From contig OY856186.1 in NCBI GenBank assembly GCA_963693315.1, forward strand, positions 458,106,192 through 458,170,191: DNA of 64,000 bases, written 5' to 3'. Made by a program: the position numbers and the translations under genes. The notes under the pieces were generated by a model that saw nothing but the letters and a program-made list of their open reading frames with translations, was not told where the DNA came from and did no database searches. Positions 34,734-44,350 of this stretch are shown here, one piece after another; position 1 is the first letter of the stretch; every line of letters begins with the position of its first letter. This DNA comes from Diogma glabrata. Taxonomy: Eukaryota; Arthropoda; Insecta; Diptera; Cylindrotomidae.

Positions 34734-34751
34734 GCCCCACGTTGGGCGCCA
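34734..34751 (-). promoter_or_regulatory. Primer-binding site for tRNA-Lys(CUU)
   Basis: The minus strand reads TGGCGCCCAACGTGGGGC, the exact complement of the 3' 18 nt (with CCA) of eukaryotic tRNA-Lys(CUU) as I remember it. It lies three bases from the end of the 5' LTR, as expected for priming of minus-strand DNA. Confidence 0.92.
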
Positions 34752-35176
34752 ATTTGTAATGAAGCGCTTTCTCATTGGTGAACCAATGAGAAGGACATAG
34801 CAGGAAGCGTACCTAGCGAGATTGATTTTCAAGCCCCAAACTAGCTTCAGCCCATGGGAACGATAAAATAACCCTGCTACTTCAGCACAAATACAGAAAT
34901 GTACGCTATTCACGAGAATTTGCAGAAATGGGCAGAAATACAAGTGGAAAAACGGAGACTCTGGCGACCCCTGTTGCGAAAGACCCACGATCAACACGTC
35001 CAAAACCCACGTTCACTCACATACGCCCACACACACACACACATTCACACCCCTTTATCCATATGACCTAAGTAATACAATAAATTCACTCACCCCATGA
35101 TTAAACCTCGTCCTCCTATCCTGTTTAGATCAGCCCTCCATCAACACGGTGCTCACGTTAGGAATCTCTCGAAAAT

Positions 35177-35770
35177 ACTTTGTATAATTTTGTTGAATCA
35201 AAAATGTTGTAATTGATGTAAAATGTTGTTGAATCAAAAATGATGTAATTGATGTAAAATTTTGTTGAATCAAAAATGATGTAATTGATGGATCAGAAAA
35301 TGTGGTAATTGATGTAAAATATTGTTGAATCAAAAATGGTAAGTAGAAACGTTATATAACTTCGTAAAATTTTGTTGGATCAAATATGATGTAATTGATG
35401 CAAAATATCGTTGAATCAAAAATAATGATAGGTAGAAACGTTATGTAAATTCGTAAAATTTTGTTGAATCGAAAAAATATTGTAATGGATGTAAAATTTT
35501 GTTGAATCAAAAATTAGGTAATTGATGTAAAATGTTGTTGAATCAAAAAAAATGTTGTAATTGATGCAAAATGTCGTTGAATCAAAAATGATAGGTAGAA
35601 ACGTTATACAACTTTGTAAAATTTTGTTGAATCAAAAATGATGTAATTGATGTAATATATTGTTGAATCAAAAATGTTAAGTAGAAACGTTATACAAATT
35701 GGTAAAAGTTTGTTGCATCAAAATTGTTGTAATTGATGTAAAATATTGTTGAATCAAAAATGATAGGTAG
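35177..35770. repeat. ~35-bp tandem repeats in the 5' LTR
   Basis: Same array as at 23,427-24,020, retained almost unchanged. Confidence 0.9.
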
Positions 35771-37789
35771 AAACGAAATCAAACAGGCACTCAGCAGCGT
35801 TGAATAATTTATAATTGTAAAATAACACGTTACATAGAAACGTTAATTATACTGGCAATCGGCAACGTTGATTAATTTATAAATGTAACATAAAACGTAA
35901 AATAGAAACGTGAGATAAACATGCAGTCAGCAGCGTTGGATGAATCTGTACCAATTTGTATGAATGTAATATTATTGGCGGAATCAACCTGCAATCATAG
36001 TTGAGCACGTTGAAACAGTTGAGAATACGATGCAACAATCGTATATCAGTATTTTGTATAAGTTGTCAATTATGATCAAAATTTAAATTGTATATACCAA
36101 AAAAAACAATACGTTGTACAAGATGATAATTATGATTATATATGATGCGCTGCAAGAACTTGGCGAGAGCTGAACAATTGATAGACAGGCGAGGCAAACA
36201 CTGTCACAAACATTATCGAATTATCGCAGAAAAGTTGCGTTGAAACACCCCCGGCAACTACAGCCAAAATCGGTAGAAATATGGTATGAACGTGACGTTG
36301 CTTTATCCAAGTGATTCCGGAGAGATGTTGCAAGAATGTGGAAATAATTGTTGCGCCGCAATATCTGAGGCAATAGCTGTTTATGATGCTTAGTGACACG
36401 AAGTTTTCACAAGAATCAGTAGAATATTTAAATATAATTCATGGTTTTTTTATTCTCTTTCATTTTTTATATAATGTTTAGCAAGCAGAATTTTCACAAT
36501 AATCAATAGAATGTTTAAATATAATTTAAGGTTTCCGTTGTTTTTTTATTATAACGTTTAGCAACTAACAGTTTTCACAATCTTAACTCGGCTATTTAAA
36601 TATAGTTTATATTTAGAAATCAAGATACACGCGGATTGGTTGTACAGGTTGTAATAGAAACAAACACACAAAAAAAATTAAGCTAGTCTATCACAGTTAA
36701 TTAGTTATCCTATAATTTTAACACAGCATCTTAAATACGGAAAATTTCTTTTTGTTTTTATTATACAGTTCAACGAATTTGGAACAATTAATCGATACAA
36801 GCCACAAAAATTAAGCTAAACAGTTTATCACAGTTATTTTGTTACCTTATAATAATATCACAGAAAACATGGAAATTTTTAGTGTTTAGTTGTTCCTTAT
36901 TTTTTTGATTACTTATACAGTTCGACTTTTTAAGGTTAAAAAAAAATTTTTATACGAACTTGGAACAATTAATGGACATCAACACACAAAAAAAATTAAA
37001 TTCCATAGTATATCAAACTCGTTTTGGTTTATAATATTATCACAAAAGCTTAATCCTTGAACCACTTTTCAATTACACAGTTCGACTTTTCAAGGTTACA
37101 TAGATTAACATGCGGATTTGGAACAATTAATTGATGCCAACAAAAATTAAGTAAACTAATATATCACCGTCGTTTTGTTATACACTATTATCACAGTCTT
37201 TCAAAAAAACAAAAATTAAGTAAACGAATATATCACAGTCGTTTTGTTATACACTATCATCACAGTCTTTCTAAACTATCTCTGATCACCTGGTTATACT
37301 CTTATCCATCTCTTTATTGGCAAACACTATTATATTGAGTTGAATTATTTGACCTGAATCTCGCATGGGATTCACTGACTGTTAGTAGCTATTTACTTCT
37401 ACACCGCAGATACTACGCCGGTGTTTCAATGATCCTCAAAATAACAAAACTACAAAAGATATGATTAACATTACCTTGGCATGTCTCAATAAGTTGATCC
37501 TTTTACATAGGTGTGTTTTGGATCCCATAAATTAGCTTCTTGTCTTGGGAGTCACATTTTCCACCTTAACACACACAAAAATTAATCACACCGCAAGACC
37601 TAATTCACTTTCCACGTTAAAAGAAGCTCAGGAACAAAAAAATCAGCTGTCTTGTACACAAAATAATAATCGACTCGCAGACGTCAAAACACAAAATGAA
37701 TTCAATAACACAAAAAAAGTACTAGACTGAACGAGTACTGTGTGAATCGCAATTTTAAACTAAGAGAATGAAAAGGCTACAGTGGCTCA

Positions 37790-37796
37790 TTATATA
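37790..37796 (-). promoter_or_regulatory. Candidate TATA box of G1 (5' LTR)
   Basis: TATATAATGAGC on the minus strand, with TCATT about 25-30 nt downstream. If this is the promoter, U3 is short (about 0.86 kb) and R plus U5 make up about 3 kb, so the RNA would carry a leader of about 5 kb before the RING ORF. Confidence 0.45.
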
Positions 37797-38659
37797 GCCA
37801 AATTTTTAGTCTCGCAATAACTCGAATACAGTGTTTAGATGGGAGATAATTAATTTACCTCAGATTTTCAAATTATTGGGAACTTTTTATAGTTACACCA
37901 AACCGTTTGCTGTACGAAAATAAGGTTGTGACCCAAGATATTTCCGACACATCCATAACACGTATAATTGAATTCAAAATGAATCAAATACAGATTCGAT
38001 CAATGTTATGATGTTTAGACATTTATTAACTACATTCTGCAATATCAGTACAGTGAAGTTCAGTTCAATAACGGAAGGATTGTTTAAAGCAAAACACTCA
38101 TACAAAGACAAATCAAATGTTTAACAAAGCAAGAATAGTAATTCGTTGTATGTTGACGATTGGAAACAGAATACACGTAGCTGTTATGAGGTTTTGAGAA
38201 TTTCGTGATTTCATTACGGTTTGTGTTTTAAAAAAAAATTTAAACTCAAGTAGTAAGGCGAGAACAATCGAATGGAAGTATAACGCGCGTCAATTTTAGT
38301 GCGTTGCAAGATTAAATTCTGATTAAATTTTAGTGGTTATACGGATGATGATTAAAGGAAATTATTAATTAATTCAAATTAACCAATATTATGTTATATT
38401 AATGAATAAATAAATCAGGGTAATTAGTGCAATTTTCTTTCTCCTATACGTTTGTCCGGCTATTGCAGATTTAGTTAGATTTTAAGAAATATATAAGGAA
38501 ACTATGGGTTAAGGAAACTACACGAAATATGACTATTGATGATGAAGGGATGAGAATCTATTACAAGTGGTACAGATTAATATAAGGAACAACAACTAAG
38601 GAAACTGCGACTGTAATACACTACGTTCTGACATTAGTCCAGACTATCCATTACAATTT

Positions 38660-39385
38660 GCATTTTTTTCAGTTTTCAAGCCACGCATCACATTAACAAA
38701 ATCACCTTCTGCAAGTGGTTTCTCACAAAATAAAACACTAAATAAGCCATAATTTTCAAAATTTTACGTCCGTCGTTGCCGAGATCGGAACCCAGAATAA
38801 ACGACAATTATTCAAGGCTCAAGGGAATATTCACAGATATTCACCGTTGACCTTTCATTACAGTACTTATGGCTTAGCGCTGTGCGCTTCCCGCCTTCTA
38901 TCGCAAAAACGGCTGAGCACATGAAAAAATGTTTCTAATAAAATTGGTCGCAAATTTTATGCTATACAATTTGTGTATTGTATGTTCACGTCATTGGAGC
39001 AATAGAAACTGAGATAATCGCGAAAAACTGTTTTTGGTTACCTTTGACCTTGAATAACTTACGACGCAGACACAAGATTATATGAGACTTTTGAGGCAAC
39101 TTTAAGAAAATCGGCTGTAAGTTTACAATTTTTATGACTTATCTAAGTCTATATTTATATTAACGGTTTTCAAAAAACGCCTTTTATTTGGTCTCTGAAC
39201 TGTGGATTATGTATTTAAAAACTTTTATTATATTATATTTTCTTTAAAAAATCAATCATTTAAAATTTAAAAAGTGATACAAGTGCAAAAAAATGTTGAT
39301 TTATAGAAAACAGTTCTAGCACAAATATATTGAAATATATATATTTTTATATATAGCCAAACAACTTCTACAATAAATTACTAAA
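38660..39385. other. Flank between G1 and mariner, no gene identified
   Basis: Slightly less AT-rich than average in 38,660-38,900, with no supported ORF. It could be the far side of whatever G1 inserted into. Confidence 0.4.
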
Positions 39386-39450
39386 AGGTCGTTCAATAAG
39401 TCCGTAGGATAAGTAAGAAAAAAACAACATTTTGACAAAACTCGATTTTT

Positions 39451-39690
39451 TTATTCAACATAGTTGCCTTCGAGGGCGATACAACGAGTATAGCGATTTT
39501 CCAACTTTTCTATACCACTTTTATAGTACGATTTCTCTTTCTCGTCAAAATAGGCCTCAGTTTCAGCGATTACTTCATCATTGGACTTAAATTTCTTTCC
39601 AGCAAGCATTCTCTTGAGATCTGAAAACAGGAAAAAGTCGCTGGGGGCTAAATCTAGAAAATATGGTGGGTGGGTAAGCAATTCAAAGCC
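39451..39690 (-). pseudogene. mariner transposase, C-terminal part
   Basis: GFELLTHPPYFLDLAPSDFF, then LFSDLKRMLAGKKF to YTRCIALEGNYVE and a stop. PPY..DLAPSDFFLF holds the third catalytic Asp of DD34D mariners. It completes the protein that breaks at 43,379, giving a total near the usual 345 residues. Confidence 0.93.
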
Positions 39691-39723
39691 CAATTGTTAA
39701 TCAATTCAAAGCCCAATTGTTAA

Positions 39724-40266
39724 CCCTCCGCAGGAGGGATCGATTTTGATCGATTATGATCAATGTTGATCTACGGGTCTGACTACCCTGCGTACTCCAG
39801 TCCCTGCCATTGACATATGAGTTAGCGTGAGATATCACATACCACTGGCAATGGCAGGAGATGTCATTAGCCAAGATGATATCTTAGGGTGCTGGCGGAC
39901 GAACTTTAATTAGTCAACGGCAGCACTTCCAGTCTTAGCTGGGCAGCATTCCGTAGCGGTACCGCTCATTAGCTCTTCCGAGGAATCGAACCAACACGTA
40001 GTTATGTGTGGGCTTTGTGCCTCGATTAAGGTGGTGGGCGGTGCGTCTGGGGTGCGCTGCATCAGCTGGATTATTGGCATTTAGTTTTGTTTTGTTTTCT
40101 GCAAATTTCTCACAATTTGTTTTTCACTTATTATTTTGTTATTATTTCTTCATCTTATCATGAAATATTGGCATATGTCATATTTTGTAGTATGATAGGA
40201 TTTTTTACTTAGTTATGCATTTTAAAATAAAACACAAAAAAATAAAATAAACATTTTGATATATAT
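39724..40266 (+). other. LINE 5' UTR with hairpins
   Basis: CCCTCC/GGAGGG forms a 6-bp hairpin with loop GCA at 39724-39738. CCTGCCATTG (39803-39812) and CAATGGCAGG (39849-39858) form a perfect 10-bp stem around a 36-nt loop. The loop sequence is conserved in the old copy at 5568-5640. No ORF1 is present. Confidence 0.75.
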
Positions 40267-43200
40267 ATGGCAGTACAACCGAAAAAAAATAAGTCTGCAA
40301 GTGGTAAAGCAAATTTGCGCAATCCACCCGCCCATAAAGCGGCATGTCCACGGAATTTGCAGGGACAAAACATATATGAATCAATAAAAAATTTTAAAAT
40401 ACATGTTCAAAACATCTGCGGATTGAACGCTAACCATGACCACGGGCAACATCATCTTGAGCACGACAAACCGAACATTCTATTCCTTACAGAAACACAA
40501 GTTTCTGAAAATTTTCTCTTTATAGAATCGCTTAATTCCAAATATAGGCTCGAATCAGCTTTCAAACTCCATCAGGGCGTATGCGCATTCATTCATGAGA
40601 GTGTTGCGTACACGCGCTTTCCAAATCTTGAACTACACGGTGACGGCTTCAATACAATGGTTTTAAAGATTTGTCTTCCAGAAATGACTTTTTTTACAAT
40701 AGCTTTATACCGGTCCCCCAACAAACGTAACCCAAACTTTTTTAATATACTGACAAAAATTATGGACGAGATTAGAGCAAAGTCCCCTAATTGTGAAGTT
40801 ATCGTTACCGGTGACTTCAACGTCCACAACAAATCATGGTTGGAATTCTCCAAATCGACCGACGATGTTGACAATAGTGGAAAACTGGCAGAAATTTTTG
40901 CCGCGTCTCAGGGCCTATTCCAAATTGTTAAAAGCCCGACTTTCACTCCCCGTAATGGCGGTGATAATAGTTTTCTACTAGATCTCTATCTTACCACAAT
41001 GCCAGATATTACGAGTGTCGATGTTGCGAAAGGTAGTATTGGAAATTCTGATCATTATTTAATCTCATCAGTTATCAAAACTGATTTACTTAAAACTACA
41101 GCTCCCAAACCCCGTAAAATATTTCACTACTCAAAAATGGATAAGAGTGGTCTTCAAAATTTTTTCCATGGTTTCCCTTTCGACCGTCATTGTTTTTACA
41201 CTGACAATGTAAATGTTTCTGCTCAAAACTTTACAGAAACCATCCAATTTGCTATCAATAAATTTGTCCCTTTCTCCATAGTAAAACCCAAACAAAAATA
41301 TTTGTATTCGAAAGCTGCCAAAACGGCACTTAGAAACAAACGTAGATCATTTAATATTTGGATTCATAACAAAACTCCCACTAATCGATCCCAATATCTA
41401 AAGGCCAACAAAATATCTAATCAGATTATCTCAAACGAAAAGTCCGAAATTGACAGAGCGAAAGCCTCAAAACTTACGTCTATGTCTGTTTCTGACAAGA
41501 GTTTCTACAGTGCCATTAATTCTTTAAATTCTGGTACAAAATTTTCTATTCCCCCTATTATTGATGGTGATTTAATCGTCAATGATCCCGCAAGAAAAGC
41601 TAACTTGTTCGCTGAACGCTTTGCTCTGAACTCCACTGTTTTGGAAACTCCTAAAGAAATACCCCAAATCCAGTCTTCAGGAGTTAATATGAATGAACTT
41701 CACTTCAAACCCAAAATAGTCGCTAAACTTTTAAAGGGGTTAAACATCAACAAAGCATCAGGAATGGACAATATTCCACCCATTATTTTAAAAACCTTTT
41801 CCAAAGAACTTGCACCAACTTTAACTAAAATATTCTACCAATCCTACAAATCTGGTATATTTCCCTCGTGCTGGAAGTTGGCAAATGTCCAGCCCGTCCC
41901 CAAAAAGGGACCAAAATCCGATATCTCAAATTATAGGCCAATAGCTTTACTATCGGTCCTATCCAAAGTCTATGAGCATTATATTAATACACATATTTCA
42001 AAATTTCTGGAAGAAAATCATTTAATATCCGACAGCCAATACGGTTTTCGAAACAAAAGATCAACTACCGATCTATTAAACTATGTAGCGCATTGTTGGA
42101 ACAGCATACTTGATAAAGGTGGTGAAACATACGTTATCGCTTTAGACATCTCCAAGGCATTCGATCGAGTCTGGCATGCAAACTTAATCAACAAGCTCGT
42201 TGCGTACGGTTTTCATCCCAATGTTGTGAAGCTGATTCAAAATTTTCTATCCGACCGATACATTTCGGTAAGCTTAGACGGATATTCTTCTGAGTCTAAA
42301 CTAATTAACGCTGGTGTACCCCAAGGCTCAGTATTGTCCCCAACCCTATTTTTGATTTATATCAACGAATTGTTGAAAATCACCAGCAACCCAATAAATA
42401 GTTTTGCAGATGATAGTACTCTGCACAAGTCGTTCGAGCCCCTTCCTTCAAAAGGTAAAATGCACGAACGAATTAATCCTGCCCGGAGAGACGCTGCCAT
42501 AAACGTGAACAAAGACCTGGATAAAGTCGCCGACTGGGGTCACCAAAACCTTGTCAATTTCAACTCCACCAAAACACAGCTGTTGATTGTTTCCAGGTTA
42601 AAGACCGAGTTCCCCAAAGATATTTTATTTAGTATGTGTGATGAACCAATAGGTGAATGTAAAAACATTCGTTTATTGGGTGTCACAGTTTCAAATGACC
42701 TACTTTGGAACGATCATGTAATGGCGATGGCAAAAAGCGCGTCTAAAAAACTCGGCCTCCTAAATAGATGCAAAAAATTTTTCACTCCATACCAATTGCT
42801 CCATGTTTATAAGTCCTATATTCGTCCCTGTATGGAGTACTGCTGTCAAGTTTGGGGTGCTGCCTCTGTTTCCATCTTGGCCCTCTTGGACTCTGTTCAA
42901 AAGCGAGCTATACGAATTGTAGGTGATCGAACTTTGACATCAAAACTTGATTCCCTACAACATCGTCGCACTGTTGCTGACCTCGTTGTTTTTTACAAAT
43001 ATCGTCATCAGCAGTGCTCAGATGAAATCAGCGGCATCATGCCTCAAACTTATTCTTACCCCCGTTCCACTCGGCAATCGGCTGCCGCAACCAGTGAAAC
43101 GGTAAAGATCCCGCGCTGTCATACTGGCAGATCGCAGAGAGACTTCTTTGTCCGAACTGCGTACAAATGGAATAGTTTGCCGGAACACTTAGTCTCAGGT

Positions 43201-43290
43201 GGCTTCAACCCACAGATGTTTAAAAAAAGCGTTAATCTACACCTCAGAACGCCAGTTGTTGTGGGACCCAGGTCGAGACCTAGGTCTTAA
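40267..43290 (+). CDS. LINE endonuclease/reverse transcriptase polyprotein
   Basis: A 1007-codon uninterrupted ORF. The N-terminus is a short basic stretch. The APE-type endonuclease runs from about residue 38 to 280 (VQNICGLN, LFLTET, LYRSPN, GDFNVHN about 181, NSDHYLI about 261). RT runs from about 480 to 760: NYRPIALLSVLSKVYE, SQYGFRNKRSTTDLL, ALDISKAFDRVWH (about 624), INAGVPQGSVLSPTLFLIY and FADDSTLH (about 712). A C-terminal Cys/His-containing tail follows (RPCMEYCCQVWG, AIRIVGD, LQHRRTVADLV). All catalytic residues I can check are present, so the protein may be active. It would nick target DNA and reverse-transcribe the element RNA there. Related dead pieces lie at 5360-5705. Confidence 0.95.
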   Translation: MAVQPKKNKSASGKANLRNPPAHKAACPRNLQGQNIYESIKNFKIHVQNICGLNANHDHGQHHLEHDKPNILFLTETQVSENFLFIESLNSKYRLESAFKLHQGVCAFIHESVAYTRFPNLELHGDGFNTMVLKICLPEMTFFTIALYRSPNKRNPNFFNILTKIMDEIRAKSPNCEVIVTGDFNVHNKSWLEFSKSTDDVDNSGKLAEIFAASQGLFQIVKSPTFTPRNGGDNSFLLDLYLTTMPDITSVDVAKGSIGNSDHYLISSVIKTDLLKTTAPKPRKIFHYSKMDKSGLQNFFHGFPFDRHCFYTDNVNVSAQNFTETIQFAINKFVPFSIVKPKQKYLYSKAAKTALRNKRRSFNIWIHNKTPTNRSQYLKANKISNQIISNEKSEIDRAKASKLTSMSVSDKSFYSAINSLNSGTKFSIPPIIDGDLIVNDPARKANLFAERFALNSTVLETPKEIPQIQSSGVNMNELHFKPKIVAKLLKGLNINKASGMDNIPPIILKTFSKELAPTLTKIFYQSYKSGIFPSCWKLANVQPVPKKGPKSDISNYRPIALLSVLSKVYEHYINTHISKFLEENHLISDSQYGFRNKRSTTDLLNYVAHCWNSILDKGGETYVIALDISKAFDRVWHANLINKLVAYGFHPNVVKLIQNFLSDRYISVSLDGYSSESKLINAGVPQGSVLSPTLFLIYINELLKITSNPINSFADDSTLHKSFEPLPSKGKMHERINPARRDAAINVNKDLDKVADWGHQNLVNFNSTKTQLLIVSRLKTEFPKDILFSMCDEPIGECKNIRLLGVTVSNDLLWNDHVMAMAKSASKKLGLLNRCKKFFTPYQLLHVYKSYIRPCMEYCCQVWGAASVSILALLDSVQKRAIRIVGDRTLTSKLDSLQHRRTVADLVVFYKYRHQQCSDEISGIMPQTYSYPRSTRQSAAATSETVKIPRCHTGRSQRDFFVRTAYKWNSLPEHLVSGGFNPQMFKKSVNLHLRTPVVVGPRSRPRS

Positions 43291-43378
43291 AAGGTATTTA
43301 TGTGTTGTTGTGACACATATTCTAAACCCTATTACATAACACATTTTATTAAAAAAAAAAAAAAAAAAATTCATTCAA

Positions 43379-44173
43379 TTTTGCCATCGTTTTCATTGAT
43401 CTGTGACACGGTGCATTATCTTGGTGAAACAACACTTTTTTCTTTTGCAAATGTGGCCGTTTCTTTGCGATTTCAGCCTTCAATCGATCCAAAAGTTCAC
43501 AGTAATACTCGCTGTTGATGGTGGTTCCTTTTTGGAGATAGTCGATGAATATTATTCCGTTCGTATCCCAAAATACAGACGCCATCACCTTACCGGCCGA
43601 CTGTTGCGTCTTTGCTTGCTTTGGATTCGGTTCGTCGACTGCTGTCCACTCAGCTGACTGTCTTTTGGATTCTGGTGTGTAATTGTGAAGCCATGTCTCA
43701 TCCATTGTCACATATCTACGATAGAATTCCCTTTTATTGCGGTTTAACAGTGCCAAAGACTCCTCCGAAGCATCGATTCGTTGTTGTTTTTGGTCGACTG
43801 TGAGCTCATGCGGCACCCAATTTGGACAGAGCTTTCGCATACCCAAATGTTCATGTAAAATGGTAAAAACACTACCATCTGCTACCTTTACAATGTCAGC
43901 TATTTCGTGCACCTTCAATTTGCGATCGTTCATAACCAATTTGTGGATTTTTTTTATGTTTTCTGGAATAACAGCCTCATTTGGGCGTCCACTGCGCTCT
44001 GCATCTTTTGTGTTGGTACGACCACATTTAAATTCAGCCATCCACTTCTCTACCATTTGTCTCGATGGAGCAGAGTTTGGATAATGTTTATCAAGCCATT
44101 GTTTGGTTTCCACTGTATTTTTTTTCATCAAAAAGCAATGCTTTATTAATATTCGGAATTCACTTTTTTCCAT
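43379..44173 (-). pseudogene. mariner transposase, N-terminal part
   Basis: ATG at 44173. It contains the two DNA-binding helix-turn-helix blocks (FRILIKHCFLMKKNTVETK, then GRPNEAVIPENIKKIHKLV), the linker region WVPHEL, and two catalytic Asp motifs: VTMDETWLHNY (about residue 156) and FHQDNAPCHR (about residue 250). The frame is open until it reaches the LINE poly(A), read as a run of Phe. The remainder of the gene continues at 39690-39451, so the gene was intact when interrupted, apart from any changes I cannot see. Confidence 0.93.
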
Positions 44174-44350
44174 TTTTTTTCAAAAACAAAAGTTGCTTCA
44201 CACAAAATGCTATAACTCACGAATAAATAGTCAGATTGCTGTCAAATTTATACACGTATCGTTTGAAGGTTAGTACTATATAAAAATCATATGGAAAAAA
44301 TTCTAGTAATGCCATCTATGTGTCATCCTACGGACTTATTGAATGACCTA

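Larger units (their letters stand above)
23003..38655 (-). mobile_element. Complete Gypsy-type LTR retrotransposon (G1), 15.65 kb
   Basis: Two near-identical ~3.9-kb LTRs (TG...CA) flank a 7.85-kb internal part. The 4-bp target duplication ATTT is at 22999-23002 and 38656-38659. In transcription order: 5' LTR, PBS for tRNA-Lys(CUU), 2-kb leader, RING-H2-like ORF, gag, pol (protease, RT, RNase H, integrase) and a 0.8-kb tail with a tRNA-Lys-like sequence. There is no env. By eye I count roughly 20-25 differences between the LTRs, well under 1%, so insertion is recent. Gag and pol are open, so it may still be competent. It inserted about 9 bp from the right end of the Tigger-like element. Confidence 0.95.
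34755..38655 (-). repeat. 5' LTR of G1 (3901 bp)
   Basis: Near-identical to 23003-26902, with the same TG...CA ends, (CA)n tract, ~35-bp array (35,177-35,770) and ~65-bp array (36,660-37,275). Examples of differences: tttctcattgg versus tttcttattgg near the start, 'tacaggttgtaatag' versus 'tacagctaatag', and 'tttcgtgatttc' versus 'tttcgttgtttc'. Close to its start 'ttctcattggtgaaccaatg' forms a 10-bp hairpin, which the other LTR spoils with two changes. Confidence 0.95.
39701..43369 (+). mobile_element. Full-length non-LTR retrotransposon (LINE) inserted in mariner
   Basis: 5' UTR with hairpins, one long ORF and a short 3' UTR ending in about 18 A at 43,351-43,369. The left junction carries a tandem 23-bp duplication of the mariner target ('caattcaaagcccaattgtt' at 39678 and 39701), and a short AATT is shared with the right flank. 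This resembles a 5' junction repaired by template jumping. The protein tail after RT (LQHRRTVADLVVFYKYRH, FFVRTAYKWNSLPEHLV) fits the broad Jockey/CR1-like assemblage. The clade was not settled. Confidence 0.9.
39386..44347 (-). mobile_element. mariner element split by a LINE
   Basis: Terminal inverted repeats AGGTCGTTCAATAAGTCCGT... (39386 onwards) and the complement of ...ACGGACTTATTGAATGACCT (to about 44,348) match over about 25 bp with one difference. The transposase is on the minus strand and is interrupted at about 43,370/39,695 by the LINE. Without the LINE the element would be about 1.3 kb, the normal mariner size. TA target duplications are not clear at the exact ends. Confidence 0.92.
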
